Shown: positions 14,917 to 24,223 of the stretch, piece by piece | Position numbering within the stretch: position 1 is the stretch's first letter | Layout of the letters: each line of letters begins with the position of its first letter | Position numbers and translations under genes: made by a program | Origin: Alkalihalobacterium sp048323755 | GTDB lineage: Bacteria; Bacillota; Bacilli; Bacillales; Bacillaceae_F | NCBI RefSeq assembly: GCF_048323755.1 | Contig: NZ_JBLWFS010000014.1 | Coordinates: 1-64,000, forward strand | Length of the DNA stretch: 64,000 nucleotides | Direction of reading: 5' to 3' | Notes under the pieces: model-generated | What the model was told of the DNA's origin: nothing | Seen by the model: the letters and a program-made list of their open reading frames with translations, nothing else | The model's database searches: none

Positions 14917-16008
14917 TTATGCGAACGTATCAAATTTTGTTAAAAGATTGTCATCTTTATCCCACGTGAAGAAAGCTAGAACATCTTCTTCTGAGATGTC
15001 TTCAAAACGAGATGGGTCCCACTTTGGAGACCGATCTTTATCAACGAGGACGGCACGGACGCCCTCATAAAAATCAGGAAGGCTCATAAAATTCATACCT
15101 AAAATGAATTCCATCTTGAAGCATTCCACCAATGACTTCTTTTCGCCCTCTTGTAATTGACGGAGGGTTACTTTTAAAGACGTTGGTGACTTTGTTAATA
15201 ATGTATTTAAGGTTTCGTTTGCCCATTCATCATGGTTTGCATCACTTTGTAGTGAAGCTATGATATCTTCCATCGTTTGATGGGAGAAGTGTTGATTGAT
15301 CTTTTCTTGAACTGTTGCTAGGTTAGAAGATTTGATGTCAATTGCCTGGGAATATCGTTTGAGCAAACGATTCATTTCATCTTCTACTTCTTTCGATTTC
15401 CAATCGGTGCTTGTAATGTCTATTGTTAATCTATCCCAATCTTCGCTTGCCATATAGTAATCAGCTGCTCCAGCATACATGACATCTGCGGCTTTAATGA
15501 TCCCTGATGTAAGGGCTAAATAACGTCCAACAGCTCCAGGCATTTGATTTAAAAAATAACTCCCGCCGACATCAGGAAAGAAACCAATATTCATTTCAGG
15601 CATTGCCCACTTTGTTTTTTCGGTTACAATTCGGTAGGTTGCACCGACTGAAAGTCCAACACCACCACCCATAACAATTCCGTCCATATTCACAACGACG
15701 GGCTTTGGATACTGGTGAATTAGTAAATCCATCTGGTATTCTGTTGAGAAAAAGTTACGTGCTAAATCTAAGACGGTGGAGTCTCTTAGATCATATAGAG
15801 AACGCATATCGCCGCCAGCACATAATCCTTTTGTGCCTTCACCGCTAATACAAACGACAGAAATGTCCGTATTATCTTTCCACTTTTGTAATTGTTGATT
15901 GAGTAAATCAACCATTTCTGCATTTAGAGAATTAAGGACTTTCGGACGATTTAAGCGAATCAGTCCGACTTGATTTTTGACTTCAAATAAAACACTAGCT
16001 TCACTCAT
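14917..16008 (-). CDS. 3-hydroxyisobutyryl-CoA hydrolase
   Basis: 363 residues, crotonase (enoyl-CoA hydratase/isomerase) fold with the longer C-terminal region typical of HIBCH. Visible motifs: GLCAGGDMRSLYDL (about 61-74) forms the oxyanion-hole region, MGGGVGLSVGATYRI (112-126) and MPEMNIGFFPDVGGSYFL (136-153) the active-site segment. It hydrolyses 3-hydroxyisobutyryl-CoA to 3-hydroxyisobutyrate in valine breakdown. It lies between the dehydrogenase genes of the same pathway. Start ATG has GAGGTG upstream. Confidence 0.9.
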   Translation of the reverse strand: MSEASVLFEVKNQVGLIRLNRPKVLNSLNAEMVDLLNQQLQKWKDNTDISVVCISGEGTKGLCAGGDMRSLYDLRDSTVLDLARNFFSTEYQMDLLIHQYPKPVVVNMDGIVMGGGVGLSVGATYRIVTEKTKWAMPEMNIGFFPDVGGSYFLNQMPGAVGRYLALTSGIIKAADVMYAGAADYYMASEDWDRLTIDITSTDWKSKEVEDEMNRLLKRYSQAIDIKSSNLATVQEKINQHFSHQTMEDIIASLQSDANHDEWANETLNTLLTKSPTSLKVTLRQLQEGEKKSLVECFKMEFILGMNFMSLPDFYEGVRAVLVDKDRSPKWDPSRFEDISEEDVLAFFTWDKDDNLLTKFDTFA

Positions 16009-16141
16009 GTAATGTTCACCTCGTTAATTTTAGCTGTAGAAAGAGGCACCGGTAAAAGAACAATATTTAGTCCCTCTTTCTACTTGTTGTATCGTTGTGC
16101 TTTAACTGTTACTGTGTATGTTTTTGATATGTGCTCGTTTT

Positions 16142-17599
16142 TTAATATCGTGCGGTTAGCATCTTCTTACGTGTATAAAATTCAACCCCGTCTTTTCCGT
16201 TCGCGTGAAGGTCACCATAGAAAGAATTTTTATAGCCTGAAAATGGGAAAAAAGCCATTGGTGCTGGGACACCTAAGTTGACGCCAAGCATTCCCGCATC
16301 AATATCTTCGCGGAACTTTCTCACAGCTTTAGCGCTATCTGTATAAAGGCACGCACCGTTTGCAAATTCAGATTCGTTTGTGATTTCAATCGCCTCATCG
16401 AGGTCGTTTACTCGCACGACGGATAACACCGGCGCAAAAATTTCATCCTGCCAAATTTTCATTCCAGGCTTTACGTTATCGAAAATCGTCGGTCCAACAA
16501 AGTAACCTTTTTCAGAAACTTCATCTTGACGTCCGTCACGAACGAGTGCTGCCCCTTCTTTTTCACCAATTTCGATGTATTGGATGGTTCGTTCTTTATG
16601 AGAATCACGAATGACTGGACCGAGTGTTACGTCTTTGTTTATTCCATTTCCGATTATGATGTTATCTGCAGCTCGTTTTAGGCGTTCCATTAACTCATCG
16701 GCAACATCTCCGACAGCGACTACAACTGCACAAGCCATACAACGCTCACCGGCTGATCCAAAAGCCGCACCAATGATGTTTGTTACAGCGCTATCTAAAT
16801 CGGCATCCGGCATGACGATCGAATGATTCTTCGCACCGGCTAAGGCTTGAACTCGTTTACCGTTTGCTGCTGCATTTTTATAAACATACTCAGCAACTGG
16901 TTGTGAACCAACAAATGAAACGGCTTTAATATCTTTATGGCTTAATATGCCGTTTACAACATCATGCGCCCCATGAACGACGTTTAAGACACCGTCTGGA
17001 AGCCCTGCTTCTTGAAATAACTCGGCTAAGCGATTGGCTAGGAGTGGTGTCCGTTCTGACGGCTTAAGTACGAACGTATTACCGCACGCAATTGCTAAAG
17101 GATACATCCAACAAGGAACCATCATTGGGAAGTTAAAGGGAGTAATTCCACCCACTACACCAATCGGATAACGGTACATTCCTGACTCAATTCCACTTGC
17201 GATATCAGGAAGTTGTTCACCCATCATTAAAGTTGGAGCGCCTGCGGCAAACTCAACACATTCAATGCCACGCTGTACTTCACCGTAAGCATCGTCATAG
17301 CTTTTTCCATTTTCTTTCGTAATCAACTGTGCAAGTTCTTCCCAATGCTCAATGAGTAGTTGTTGATAGCGGAATAAAATACGAGCTCTTTTTGGGACAG
17401 GAACATTTCTCCATTCTTTAAATGTTTCTTTCGCTGTTTTAGCCGCTTGATCTAAATCTTCATATGTAGAGATGGGAACGTTTGCAATGACTTCGGCTGT
17501 CGCTGGATTGTAAACAGCTTCGACCTTCTCCGTATTGGACTCGATCCACTTCCCTCCAATAAAATTTTTTAATGTTTGCACTTCCGTTTGGTTGACCAT
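16142..17599 (-). CDS. mmsA: CoA-acylating methylmalonate-semialdehyde dehydrogenase
   Basis: 485 residues from the ATG behind AAAGGAGAACG; nine more upstream codons are open but lack a ribosome site. Aldehyde dehydrogenase fold: GVVGGITPFNFPMMVPCW (147-164), GSQPVAEYVY (231-240), QALAGAKNH (251-259) and catalytic Cys287 in GERCMAC. The AGAKNH and CMAC motifs are those of MmsA/IolA enzymes, which convert methylmalonate semialdehyde to propionyl-CoA without a Glu-type hydrolysis step. It is first in an operon with HIB-CoA hydrolase and an Fe-ADH, so valine catabolism is more likely than inositol. Confidence 0.9.
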   Translation of the reverse strand: MVNQTEVQTLKNFIGGKWIESNTEKVEAVYNPATAEVIANVPISTYEDLDQAAKTAKETFKEWRNVPVPKRARILFRYQQLLIEHWEELAQLITKENGKSYDDAYGEVQRGIECVEFAAGAPTLMMGEQLPDIASGIESGMYRYPIGVVGGITPFNFPMMVPCWMYPLAIACGNTFVLKPSERTPLLANRLAELFQEAGLPDGVLNVVHGAHDVVNGILSHKDIKAVSFVGSQPVAEYVYKNAAANGKRVQALAGAKNHSIVMPDADLDSAVTNIIGAAFGSAGERCMACAVVVAVGDVADELMERLKRAADNIIIGNGINKDVTLGPVIRDSHKERTIQYIEIGEKEGAALVRDGRQDEVSEKGYFVGPTIFDNVKPGMKIWQDEIFAPVLSVVRVNDLDEAIEITNESEFANGACLYTDSAKAVRKFREDIDAGMLGVNLGVPAPMAFFPFSGYKNSFYGDLHANGKDGVEFYTRKKMLTARY

Positions 17600-17913
17600 A
17601 ATCGTTCTCCTTTCTGTAAGAAACATAACATTTTTTGAATTTTCAGTATCTTGCTTGCGTATTTGAACTTGTTCTTGTACTTTGCTCCGATCTTGTTTGC
17701 AATGCTATGTAATATAGTTGGGTTCCTTGAAGTTTTATCGACAAAGTATTCTGACAAGTAATACTTATGAAAGGTTCACTTTATTTATTTCTCCTTATTT
17801 CAGCGAATACCTTTTTCTTTCGCTAAATTTTATTCCCATTGGTATAAAATTTAAAAGTGAAAATTTTGTGAGGCGCGCCATATTAGTTGCAGAAACGGAT
17901 CTTAACGACAATA
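17600..17913. other. intergenic leader of the mmsA operon
   Basis: About 310 bases with low GC content. It must hold the mmsA promoter, but I see no clear sigma-54 (TGGCAC/TTGC) or other recognisable element and no gene. Confidence 0.4.
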
Positions 17914-17942
17914 AAAAAGATAGCCAGTAGACTATCTTTTTT
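17914..17942. terminator. bidirectional hairpin at the end of a membrane-anchored protein gene
   Basis: AAAAAGATAG pairs with CTATCTTTTT over a short loop. It overlaps the stop codon of the minus-strand gene and has A/T tails on both sides. Confidence 0.6.
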
Positions 17943-18522
17943 GAACGTTTTCAATGATGACATTTTCCCAGTGTTTATCGACCATTTTAACACCAGACGT
18001 TCTTCTTCGATTAACAAACTCCCAGTGTTCTCCGTTGTATTTTCGAATGTGAAGTATATTGTCTCCGTTCGCTTTTTTATCGAATATAAGTACACGCTGG
18101 TTGGTGTCATTATAGTAGGCGTATGGAATAATATCACCGTATGATTGAGTTGAAATGATCCGGCTTAATACGCTAGCCAAATCATGATAAGAACCTTCCC
18201 CATTAAATAATATCTCGTTAGGAAGAAATTCATAATGGTCAAGAGTTAAATCATGCGTTCTGACGAAATCGTTTTGAACATTTTTACGTAGATTTTCTCT
18301 TCTTTCTGTCATTGAAAAATATCTATCCAATTCTTCATCACTCCATGTGTGGAGATCCTGTGGAATCATTAATGGTCCATTGGGGTCTTCAAATAAGTAA
18401 AGTGACCTGGATTCATTGACTTCATCTGATGTCAGGAGAAGAGCCGCAAATGTAAAGCCTGCACCCAACAAAGCAACTGAAGAAATAAAAAAAGAAAGAT
18501 ATGGTTTCTTTTTGAAAGGCAT
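17932..18522 (-). CDS. membrane-anchored extracytoplasmic protein, unknown
   Basis: 196 residues. A basic start (MPFKKK) is followed by one hydrophobic helix (residues 8-30), so the rest is outside the membrane. No lipobox Cys is seen. The soluble part is charged and has no recognisable motif (for instance HEWEFVNRRR-like stretch near 165 is WEFVNRRRTSG). The gene is alone between the mmsA operon and a nitroreductase gene. I do not recognise the family. Confidence 0.7.
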   Translation of the reverse strand: MPFKKKPYLSFFISSVALLGAGFTFAALLLTSDEVNESRSLYLFEDPNGPLMIPQDLHTWSDEELDRYFSMTERRENLRKNVQNDFVRTHDLTLDHYEFLPNEILFNGEGSYHDLASVLSRIISTQSYGDIIPYAYYNDTNQRVLIFDKKANGDNILHIRKYNGEHWEFVNRRRTSGVKMVDKHWENVIIENVQKR

Positions 18523-18743
18523 AGTTCCCCCACCTCATACTATCATCCCGCTCAATTCATTATATTAATTTTATCAAAATCTTAATGTAAGAAGTGGAAA
18601 TGCTCTACTTTTCAATAACATTACAAACTATTACAAAATTATAACGTAAAATGCGATAATTTAATCGGTCATTAAATGAAGTTCGGTCTCTCAATATAGA
18701 TTCGTCCATTTTTATCAATCCATCATTGTATGAAAAAAGGAAA

Positions 18744-18765
18744 AGGAGCTGCCGCAACAACTCCT
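18744..18765 (-). terminator. probable terminator of the nitroreductase gene
   Basis: AGGAG and CTCCT form a short stem with a 12-base loop; on the minus strand TTTTCC and then TTTTTTC follow. It lies 30 bp after the stop. Confidence 0.45.
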
Positions 18766-18794
18766 CCATTTAAAATAATATGTATGTACCTTGC

Positions 18795-19442
18795 TTACTC
18801 CACAATCGTTAAGATTTCCTCAACCGGTTTTCTTGGCATCGTCTTTGGTTGGTCTTTCGGATGACCTAATGAAATGACCATGTTAATTTCTTTGTGGCCT
18901 TCAATTTTCAAATAGTCGCGGAGCCTGTCTTGTGCTAATAAAACGGGACCCGTCATCGGACAAGTACCTAAACCTTTCGCGTGAGCAGCTAACATTAAGT
19001 TCTGCGCCGCTAGACAGCTACTTTTAATTCCTTCTTCGGTCCAAACGTCCTCTTCGACAAAGCCAATTGGATCAAAAATCTTATCTTTGAATTTCGACTC
19101 ATATGGCGTCGCTAAACAAACGATAAGAACTGGTGCTTCCGAAAACGCTGTCGCGTACGGCCCGAAAGAACGAACGAGAAGTTTCGCTGGTTTCTCTAAC
19201 CCTTTTTCTTTCGCTTGTTCTGCTTTTTCATGAAGGGCAGCCCAAGTCATATCTTCAATTTCTTTAATTTTTTCTTTATTCGTCACAACGACAAACTCCC
19301 ATGTTTGTGAATTTGTATCGGACGGTGCGTACCTTGCGCAATCGATAATATCTACAATATCTTGTTTGTCTACAGGCTTGTCCTGAAATTTACGAATACT
19401 TCTTCTTTCTTGTATTAATTGTTTTGTTTGTAAAAAATCCAT
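18795..19442 (-). CDS. nitroreductase-family FMN oxidoreductase
   Basis: 215 residues. The N-terminal QERRSIRKFQDKPV motif binds FMN phosphate; CARYAPSDTNSQTWEFVVV (36-54) is the second flavin segment; GLGTCPMTGP (about 166-175) is the third. Size and order fit the NAD(P)H:nitro/quinone reductase family, which acts on small electrophiles in the cytosol. It is a single gene. The true substrate cannot be set from the sequence. Confidence 0.85.
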   Translation of the reverse strand: MDFLQTKQLIQERRSIRKFQDKPVDKQDIVDIIDCARYAPSDTNSQTWEFVVVTNKEKIKEIEDMTWAALHEKAEQAKEKGLEKPAKLLVRSFGPYATAFSEAPVLIVCLATPYESKFKDKIFDPIGFVEEDVWTEEGIKSSCLAAQNLMLAAHAKGLGTCPMTGPVLLAQDRLRDYLKIEGHKEINMVISLGHPKDQPKTMPRKPVEEILTIVE

Positions 19443-19635
19443 GAAAACACCCTTTTCAAATTGTTATTATGTAAAAATTTCTAATAATACATGTTTATTT
19501 TAACAAAACAACAGCGAAATGCCATAAATGATTAAAAAAAAGATAAAACTCCTATTATGGCAACGGTGACAAGACATGTATAACTTCATCCAATCTAACC
19601 AACCTTATTAGTATAAGAAGTTGGAGGTGTCAGTA

Positions 19636-20127
19636 ATGAACAGAAAACAAGAGCGTACACTTCTTTCAATCATTACCTTAGTCTCATTATCATTATTACC
19701 GTTTGCGATTGTAAAGCGCTCTTTTAAAGATTGGATCATTGTTTTTCTCGTTGGTTGTATTGGTAATGCCTTTGCAGATCGTCTTCTTGTTTCAAATGGT
19801 TATCTGAAATATAAAGTAAGGCCTTTTAAGAAGAAATTTGCGATTCACTTTCCTTTTGATTTTATACATTATCCACTGCTGCTGCTTTATTATAATCAGT
19901 GGACATTGAATAGCCGCCCACTCGGCATCATACTAAAACTATTTCCTTTCATCATTCCACAAACGATAATTGAAACGGTTGTTGAAAAGTACTCAGATTT
20001 AATTACGTGGAGAAAAGGTTGGACTTGGTATCACTCATTTGGTTCGCTCTTTATTAAATTTTTACTGTGCCGACTCATTATAGCGAGCATCAGAAAGATC
20101 AACAATGCAAAAATTTCAACGACATAA
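19636..20127 (+). CDS. CBO0543-family membrane protein
   Basis: 163 residues starting at the ATG behind TTGGAGGTG. Predicted segments: about 10-30 (LLSIITLVSLSLLPFAIV), 35-50, 80-95 (FDFIHYPLLLLYY), 103-118 and 140-155. The pattern and motifs such as GCIGNAFADRLLVSNG and FIHYPLLLLYYNQWT resemble small multi-pass proteins labelled CBO0543 in spore-forming Firmicutes. The function is unknown. Confidence 0.6.
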   Translation: MNRKQERTLLSIITLVSLSLLPFAIVKRSFKDWIIVFLVGCIGNAFADRLLVSNGYLKYKVRPFKKKFAIHFPFDFIHYPLLLLYYNQWTLNSRPLGIILKLFPFIIPQTIIETVVEKYSDLITWRKGWTWYHSFGSLFIKFLLCRLIIASIRKINNAKISTT

Positions 20128-20162
20128 CAGTTCCACCCAATAAATGTAACCCATATCATAAG

Positions 20163-20212
20163 AAAACCACCTCAAGGACGTAGGGAACAATTACGACTTA
20201 TGAGGTGGTTTT
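20163..20212. terminator. terminator between convergent genes
   Basis: AAAACCACCTCA and TGAGGTGGTTTT form a 12-bp stem with A and T tails, so it can end both the plus-strand membrane gene and the minus-strand VTT gene. Confidence 0.75.
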
Positions 20213-20231
20213 CAGCTTCAGTATAAACGTA

Positions 20232-20915
20232 TTACCTAGACAAGGATTTGATTGTCCAGGTGCTCTTATTCTTTTTGATAAAAAACGTATAAATATTAAA
20301 CGCAACAATGATGACCAAAAGAAGCAGACCAATCGTGTAATAATTCAGCCCTAATTTCATTAAACTCATCGGAAGAAGTCCTAGTAGAAAAAAGTAGATG
20401 AGGTTCCCACAAGCTGTAGCGACTAAAAAGTGTTTTAAGTGAATAGAGCTTACTCCAGAAGCGATATTTACTAAGCTGGTTGGAACAAATGGAAACACTC
20501 TTCCGATAAAAACATACAATAGCCCATTACTTTCTATTTTATCTTTAAAATTCGTGTTCAATTTATCGACTAGACGATGTTGAAAAATATAACGCGCCCC
20601 TAGAAATATCACTCCTGCAGCAAAGACACTCGTTAGCCAGCTCCAAATCACACCGTAAAAAAATCCAAACAACACCATATTAAAAGAAATTAATAAGATG
20701 AGGGGAATGATTGTAAACGCATTTTGGATAATCATTAAAACGAGTGTAACGATTAGAAGTAATGTTATATTTTCGTTCAATAGCAATTGCATAGCTTCAA
20801 AATCAGCTTGTATGATTAAATTAAAAATATCAGTTCTTTGAAAAGCTATTAAACCAATGGTGATCATCGATAGAAAAAAGCTTATTCTAATCCAATAGAA
20901 AATGTAATTCACCAC
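20232..20915 (-). CDS. TVP38/TMEM64 (VTT-domain) membrane protein
   Basis: 227 residues, about six membrane segments. The VTT (DedA-like) core is at about 65-185, with the sequence NMVLFGFFYGVIWSWL and then GRVFPFVPTSLVNIASGVS, the re-entrant loop with its conserved Arg, Pro and Gly. Members are thought to be phospholipid or undecaprenyl-phosphate flippases in the cytoplasmic membrane, a role not provable here. It is a single gene. Confidence 0.8.
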   Translation of the reverse strand: MVNYIFYWIRISFFLSMITIGLIAFQRTDIFNLIIQADFEAMQLLLNENITLLLIVTLVLMIIQNAFTIIPLILLISFNMVLFGFFYGVIWSWLTSVFAAGVIFLGARYIFQHRLVDKLNTNFKDKIESNGLLYVFIGRVFPFVPTSLVNIASGVSSIHLKHFLVATACGNLIYFFLLGLLPMSLMKLGLNYYTIGLLLLVIIVAFNIYTFFIKKNKSTWTIKSLSR

Positions 20916-21179
20916 CCCTCGATCCGTAAATCATAATATGGTTCTGTTTTCCGAACTATTTATATATTATGTTTATTATAATAATCTAGTGTTTGAGTGT
21001 CCAAGCTTAAGTGGCTACAATTTCTAGATTACGATTGTAATATGAACACAATATGAACAAACGTACAAGCCTGTATTGTTATGAGGGTTTTGGTAAAGAT
21101 CGTGCTAAAATGTTGGTTTTTCTAGTAACAAAATTATCGTGCTTGTAAACCCTAAATGTAACATAGTCTTAATTAAAAA
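20916..21179. other. intergenic, nothing recognised
   Basis: About 260 bases between two minus-strand genes, AT rich, with no repeat, RNA or gene that I can support. Confidence 0.4.
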
Positions 21180-21206
21180 GGCTTGTCTATTTTTAGTAGA
21201 CAAGCC
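21180..21206 (-). terminator. terminator of the LysM-GH18 gene
   Basis: GGCTTGTC and GACAAGCC form an 8-bp stem, and the minus strand continues with TTTTT. Confidence 0.75.
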
Positions 21207-21216
21207 CTTGATTCGA

Positions 21217-22677
21217 TTAGTGGTTAAGCCCTTTTTGAACAGCTTTCCAGAAGTTTTCATCTTCTTGACCCATTCTCCAAGTAGACACTCCACCTAATTG
21301 ATATTTATGAACTAATTCGGTCTTTAACGTAATACTTTTTTCATTTTCAAACCAAACAGTATGTTTATGGCCATTCGCATCAGTATAGTGGAAAAATGGT
21401 GATTGGGCTTGATTGTCCCATTGTACTGTCGCATTTGTTGTAGCTAAAAGGTTCTTCACATTTCTCCAAGTGATCGCTCGGTTACTTGATGGTTGATCTA
21501 AATTCCAATCGTAGGCATAAGCAGGTAAACCGATCAGGATCTTTTCAGCTGGTATTTCACTAGTGGCATACTTGAGTACGTTTTCCACCCAATTCAATCC
21601 TGCGACTGGTCCTGGCGCTCCCCATGAACCGTGTTGGTCATACGTCATGACTTGAACATAATCAGCAAGCTCTCCGATGGTACGATACTCAAATGTTCCG
21701 CTCCACGCCCATGTTGGAAAATCTCCTGTTTTAGCTGGAACAGAAACGATAACTGGATAGTTTTGTGCATGAAAAATATCAACAAGTTCTCTAACAAACT
21801 CGTTAAAAAGGGCACGGTCTGACGCATACATATTTTCAAAGTTTAAATTTATCCCATCGTATCCTTTCGTTTGCACTAGCTCTAACATATTTTGAATTGT
21901 CGTTGTTCGAAGCGCCACGCTTGAAAGAATCGTATGAGTCATAGCTGGATCAAATTTATTTTGAATTGTTACAAAGGGTGCTACACCATTCTCTTTAGCA
22001 AATGTTACCGCTTCACTAGCATCAAAACCTTCAATTGTTCCTCTAGCGGTCACATCATAGGAAGTAACGGCAATTGTATTTAAATAAGAATGAAAACTCG
22101 TTAACGAATTGTATGATGTCATATCTGTATGCCAGTATTTCGTATAATACCCTAGGTTCATTAATGTTCTGTTATCAGTAATGGGTTCTACGATTGGTTC
22201 GGATATTTTAGGTGCTGGTACTAATAATACTTGACCAACGAATAACATATCTGATGTTAAGTTATTGAGTGTTTTGATTGTATCAATAGTTGTATGGTAT
22301 TGTACGGATAATATCCAAAGTGTATCACCTGACTGCACAACATGTGTGATCGTATCCATATCTCCATCGATTGGAGTTGGTTCAGGTGTTGGATCTTCAA
22401 CTATTGGCTCAGGAGTCGGCTCTTCTACGATAGGTTCAGGTGTTGGTTCTGTCACTGGTTCGGAGTGTTTGTTGTTGCCTCGTCCATTTCCTCTACCATT
22501 GTTAGTGGATTGTACTTCGATTGATTCGGTCTCAACCGTTTCCACAGATTGGACGGGTTCTTCCGTTGTTGACTTCTGGTTGCCTCGACCGTTCCCGTTG
22601 TTTGCTTCTACTAACCATTGAAATGAGCTAAACGTTAATAAAATGATGATGAGCATAGAGATGACTTTTCTTTTCAT
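21217..22677 (-). CDS. secreted LysM and GH18-domain glycosidase
   Basis: 486 residues from the ATG behind AAGGGGAAC. Signal peptide 1-25, then a linker rich in Asn, Gly, Arg (NGRGNGRGNN) and Pro-Glu repeats (PTPEPIVE, 78-102), one LysM (109-154, QSGDTLWILSVQYHTT) and a GH18 barrel (about 170-486). The active-site segment is YDGINLNFEN with the proton donor Glu281. This is the layout of spore-cortex enzymes such as SleL/YaaH, though those lack a classical signal peptide, so this one is likely secreted and acts on wall peptidoglycan or chitin. The DxD of classical chitinases is NLN here. Confidence 0.85.
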   Translation of the reverse strand: MKRKVISMLIIILLTFSSFQWLVEANNGNGRGNQKSTTEEPVQSVETVETESIEVQSTNNGRGNGRGNNKHSEPVTEPTPEPIVEEPTPEPIVEDPTPEPTPIDGDMDTITHVVQSGDTLWILSVQYHTTIDTIKTLNNLTSDMLFVGQVLLVPAPKISEPIVEPITDNRTLMNLGYYTKYWHTDMTSYNSLTSFHSYLNTIAVTSYDVTARGTIEGFDASEAVTFAKENGVAPFVTIQNKFDPAMTHTILSSVALRTTTIQNMLELVQTKGYDGINLNFENMYASDRALFNEFVRELVDIFHAQNYPVIVSVPAKTGDFPTWAWSGTFEYRTIGELADYVQVMTYDQHGSWGAPGPVAGLNWVENVLKYATSEIPAEKILIGLPAYAYDWNLDQPSSNRAITWRNVKNLLATTNATVQWDNQAQSPFFHYTDANGHKHTVWFENEKSITLKTELVHKYQLGGVSTWRMGQEDENFWKAVQKGLNH

Positions 22678-23387
22678 ACGTTTGTTCCCCTTCTGTTTTA
22701 TAAAATTTGCAAAACTACCATCTATTTGTTTTATCGACAAACTATTTTTTAAGGTTGAGAGAATTAGACTAGTATATATTGGTAGTTTCATTTTGGTGCG
22801 TTGGTGCGGTTTAGTAGTGAGAGGAATCGGATCAATGAGAGGAACATTACGAAAATTGGTGACGATTAGTGAGAATTGGTACACGTTAGAGGAAAAAATA
22901 GGGAAAATTAGTAACTAAAAGTGCTGAATGGTGAGCGGTAGAGGAAAAAATTAGGAGAATGCGTGAACGAAAAGCGTTGAATCGTGAGCGATAGAGGGAA
23001 AAATTAGGAGAATGAGTGAACCAAAAGCAGTGAATGGTGAGTGGTAGAGGAAAAAATTAGGAGAATGTGTGAACGAAAAGCGTTGAATCGTGAGCGGTAG
23101 AGGGAAAAATTAGGAGAATGAGTGAACCAAAAGCACGGAAAGGTGAGCGATAGAGGAAGAATTTAGGAGGAACCACTAACTAACAGCTCTGATTTGTGAC
23201 TAATTGTGGCAGCCTGGTCTATTAAACAGCCCATCTCGCGCAAAAACATCTGCAATAGTCATAAAAACACCCTTTTTGTTTAGTTACATTCTAATACCAG
23301 TCTAAGTCAAACTAAAAAACGTCCTACTGATCACAGTAAGACATTTTCTTTATAAGCTTTCACACGGTTTGGCGTTCTTTTAATAAG
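22678..23387. other. intergenic stretch dominated by a minisatellite
   Basis: Seven hundred bases without a gene. The first 200 hold the promoter side of the LysM-GH18 gene; the middle is the 53-bp repeat array; the last 200 are plain AT-rich sequence. Confidence 0.5.
22885..23180. repeat. 53-bp tandem repeat with 106-bp higher-order period
   Basis: The word TTAGGAG recurs at 22951, 23004, 23057, 23110 and 23163, exactly every 53 bp. Two unit types alternate: one with CGTGAACGAAAAGCG or TGTGAACGAAAAGCG, one with GAGTGAACCAAAAGC. A decayed unit precedes the array. No reading frame is conserved. Confidence 0.9.
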
Positions 23388-23552
23388 TTAGACATCTCTT
23401 CCCTCTGCTCCAACAGATGGCGGCTTACTTCTATTCAGGTCAGTTGAATGAAAGTTTCCGGAAGCAGGTTTATTTTTAGCTCCACCAGCTAAATAGTGTG
23501 CTTCATGCTTTTTTTGTACTTTATTGAACTTATCGAAATCTAGATTGACCAT
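23388..23552 (-). CDS. small hydrophilic protein (54 aa), unknown
   Basis: A 54-residue gene with an excellent AAAGGAGGT site 8 bp before ATG. It starts MVNLDFDKFNKVQKKHEAHY, then LAGGAKNKPASGNFHS and ends GAEGRDV. It is polar, with no membrane segment, and of a size and makeup like small acid-soluble or minor spore proteins, but I do not recognise a family. It is followed upstream on the same strand by another tiny gene at 23682-23852. Confidence 0.65.
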   Translation of the reverse strand: MVNLDFDKFNKVQKKHEAHYLAGGAKNKPASGNFHSTDLNRSKPPSVGAEGRDV

Positions 23553-23681
23553 AGGACGAGGACCTCCTTTAAAGGTATAAGTCTTATTCGACTGGTTCCT
23601 TACTATTAGTTACTTTTCCACTTCACTTCTATAGTTCTAAACACAATTTTTTTCTATTGCCTTTTGCTCAAAGTAACATAC

Positions 23682-23852
23682 TCAATCGCGGTTAATATCA
23701 TAAATATCGTCTGCATGTTCAAATCTAATTTCTTCAGAATTTAACGGGCCTAAGTTATCGCGATCTCTAATATTATCTTCACTTACGTTTTCGCCTTCGA
23801 CCAAGTCTTGATTATCTCTAAATACAGTTTTCCTTTTTTCCTTAGCTGACAT
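23682..23852 (-). CDS. small acidic protein (56 aa), unknown
   Basis: A 56-residue gene behind CAGGAG. It starts MSAKEKRKTVFRDNQD and is rich in Asp, Glu and Asn (VEGENVSEDNIRDRDN), with no Cys and no hydrophobic segment. The last residues are DDIYDINRD. It resembles small hydrophilic spore proteins in makeup only. It lies 130 bp before the gene at 23388-23552 on the same strand and may be transcribed with it. Confidence 0.6.
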   Translation of the reverse strand: MSAKEKRKTVFRDNQDLVEGENVSEDNIRDRDNLGPLNSEEIRFEHADDIYDINRD

Positions 23853-24077
23853 ACTTCCACTCCTGTCCGTACGGATATAGCGCCTAAGGGGTTGAGGCTA
23901 GGTTTGGACCATTTTAAGGTGCCTTCTTTAGTATTTGTCATTAAAAAAAATAAAACAGATACTTTTTTTGTAAATAAAAATATGGCACCGGAATGGAAAG
24001 TAACCCCTAGGATAAATGTGCGGGTTAGATTGAAAAATAAACATTGAAATTTAAAATAGGAAAAGGAGGTACTGGCA

Positions 24078-24188
24078 ATGAAAAATAATAAAGGAAACAA
24101 AGACGCAACAGTAAAAACGAATGATGATAATCAAATGTATCCTGAGTACAGTGACCGAGAAAAAAATACTCCTCAAAAAAAGCGATAG
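24078..24188 (+). CDS. tiny hydrophilic peptide (36 aa), unknown
   Basis: A 36-residue gene with AAAAGGAGGT upstream of the ATG and a terminator behind it, which supports it as real. The product starts MKNNKGNKDATVKTNDDNQ and ends TPQKKR; it is made mostly of Lys, Asn and Asp. It could be a minor small acid-soluble spore protein, but no family match is claimed. Confidence 0.6.
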   Translation: MKNNKGNKDATVKTNDDNQMYPEYSDREKNTPQKKR

Positions 24189-24223
24189 TTCATGCTAGTT
24201 GTGTTGGTTCTAAAAAGTACTTG

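Noticed and set aside
17750..17900. Sigma-54 promoter for the mmsA operon
   Set aside because: A GGCGCGCC-containing stretch looked suggestive but lacks the TGGCAC and TTGC boxes at the right distance.
22265..22621. 118-codon Gly/Ser-rich plus-strand frame
   Set aside because: Shadow of the Pro-Glu repeat linker of the LysM-GH18 gene, without a ribosome site.
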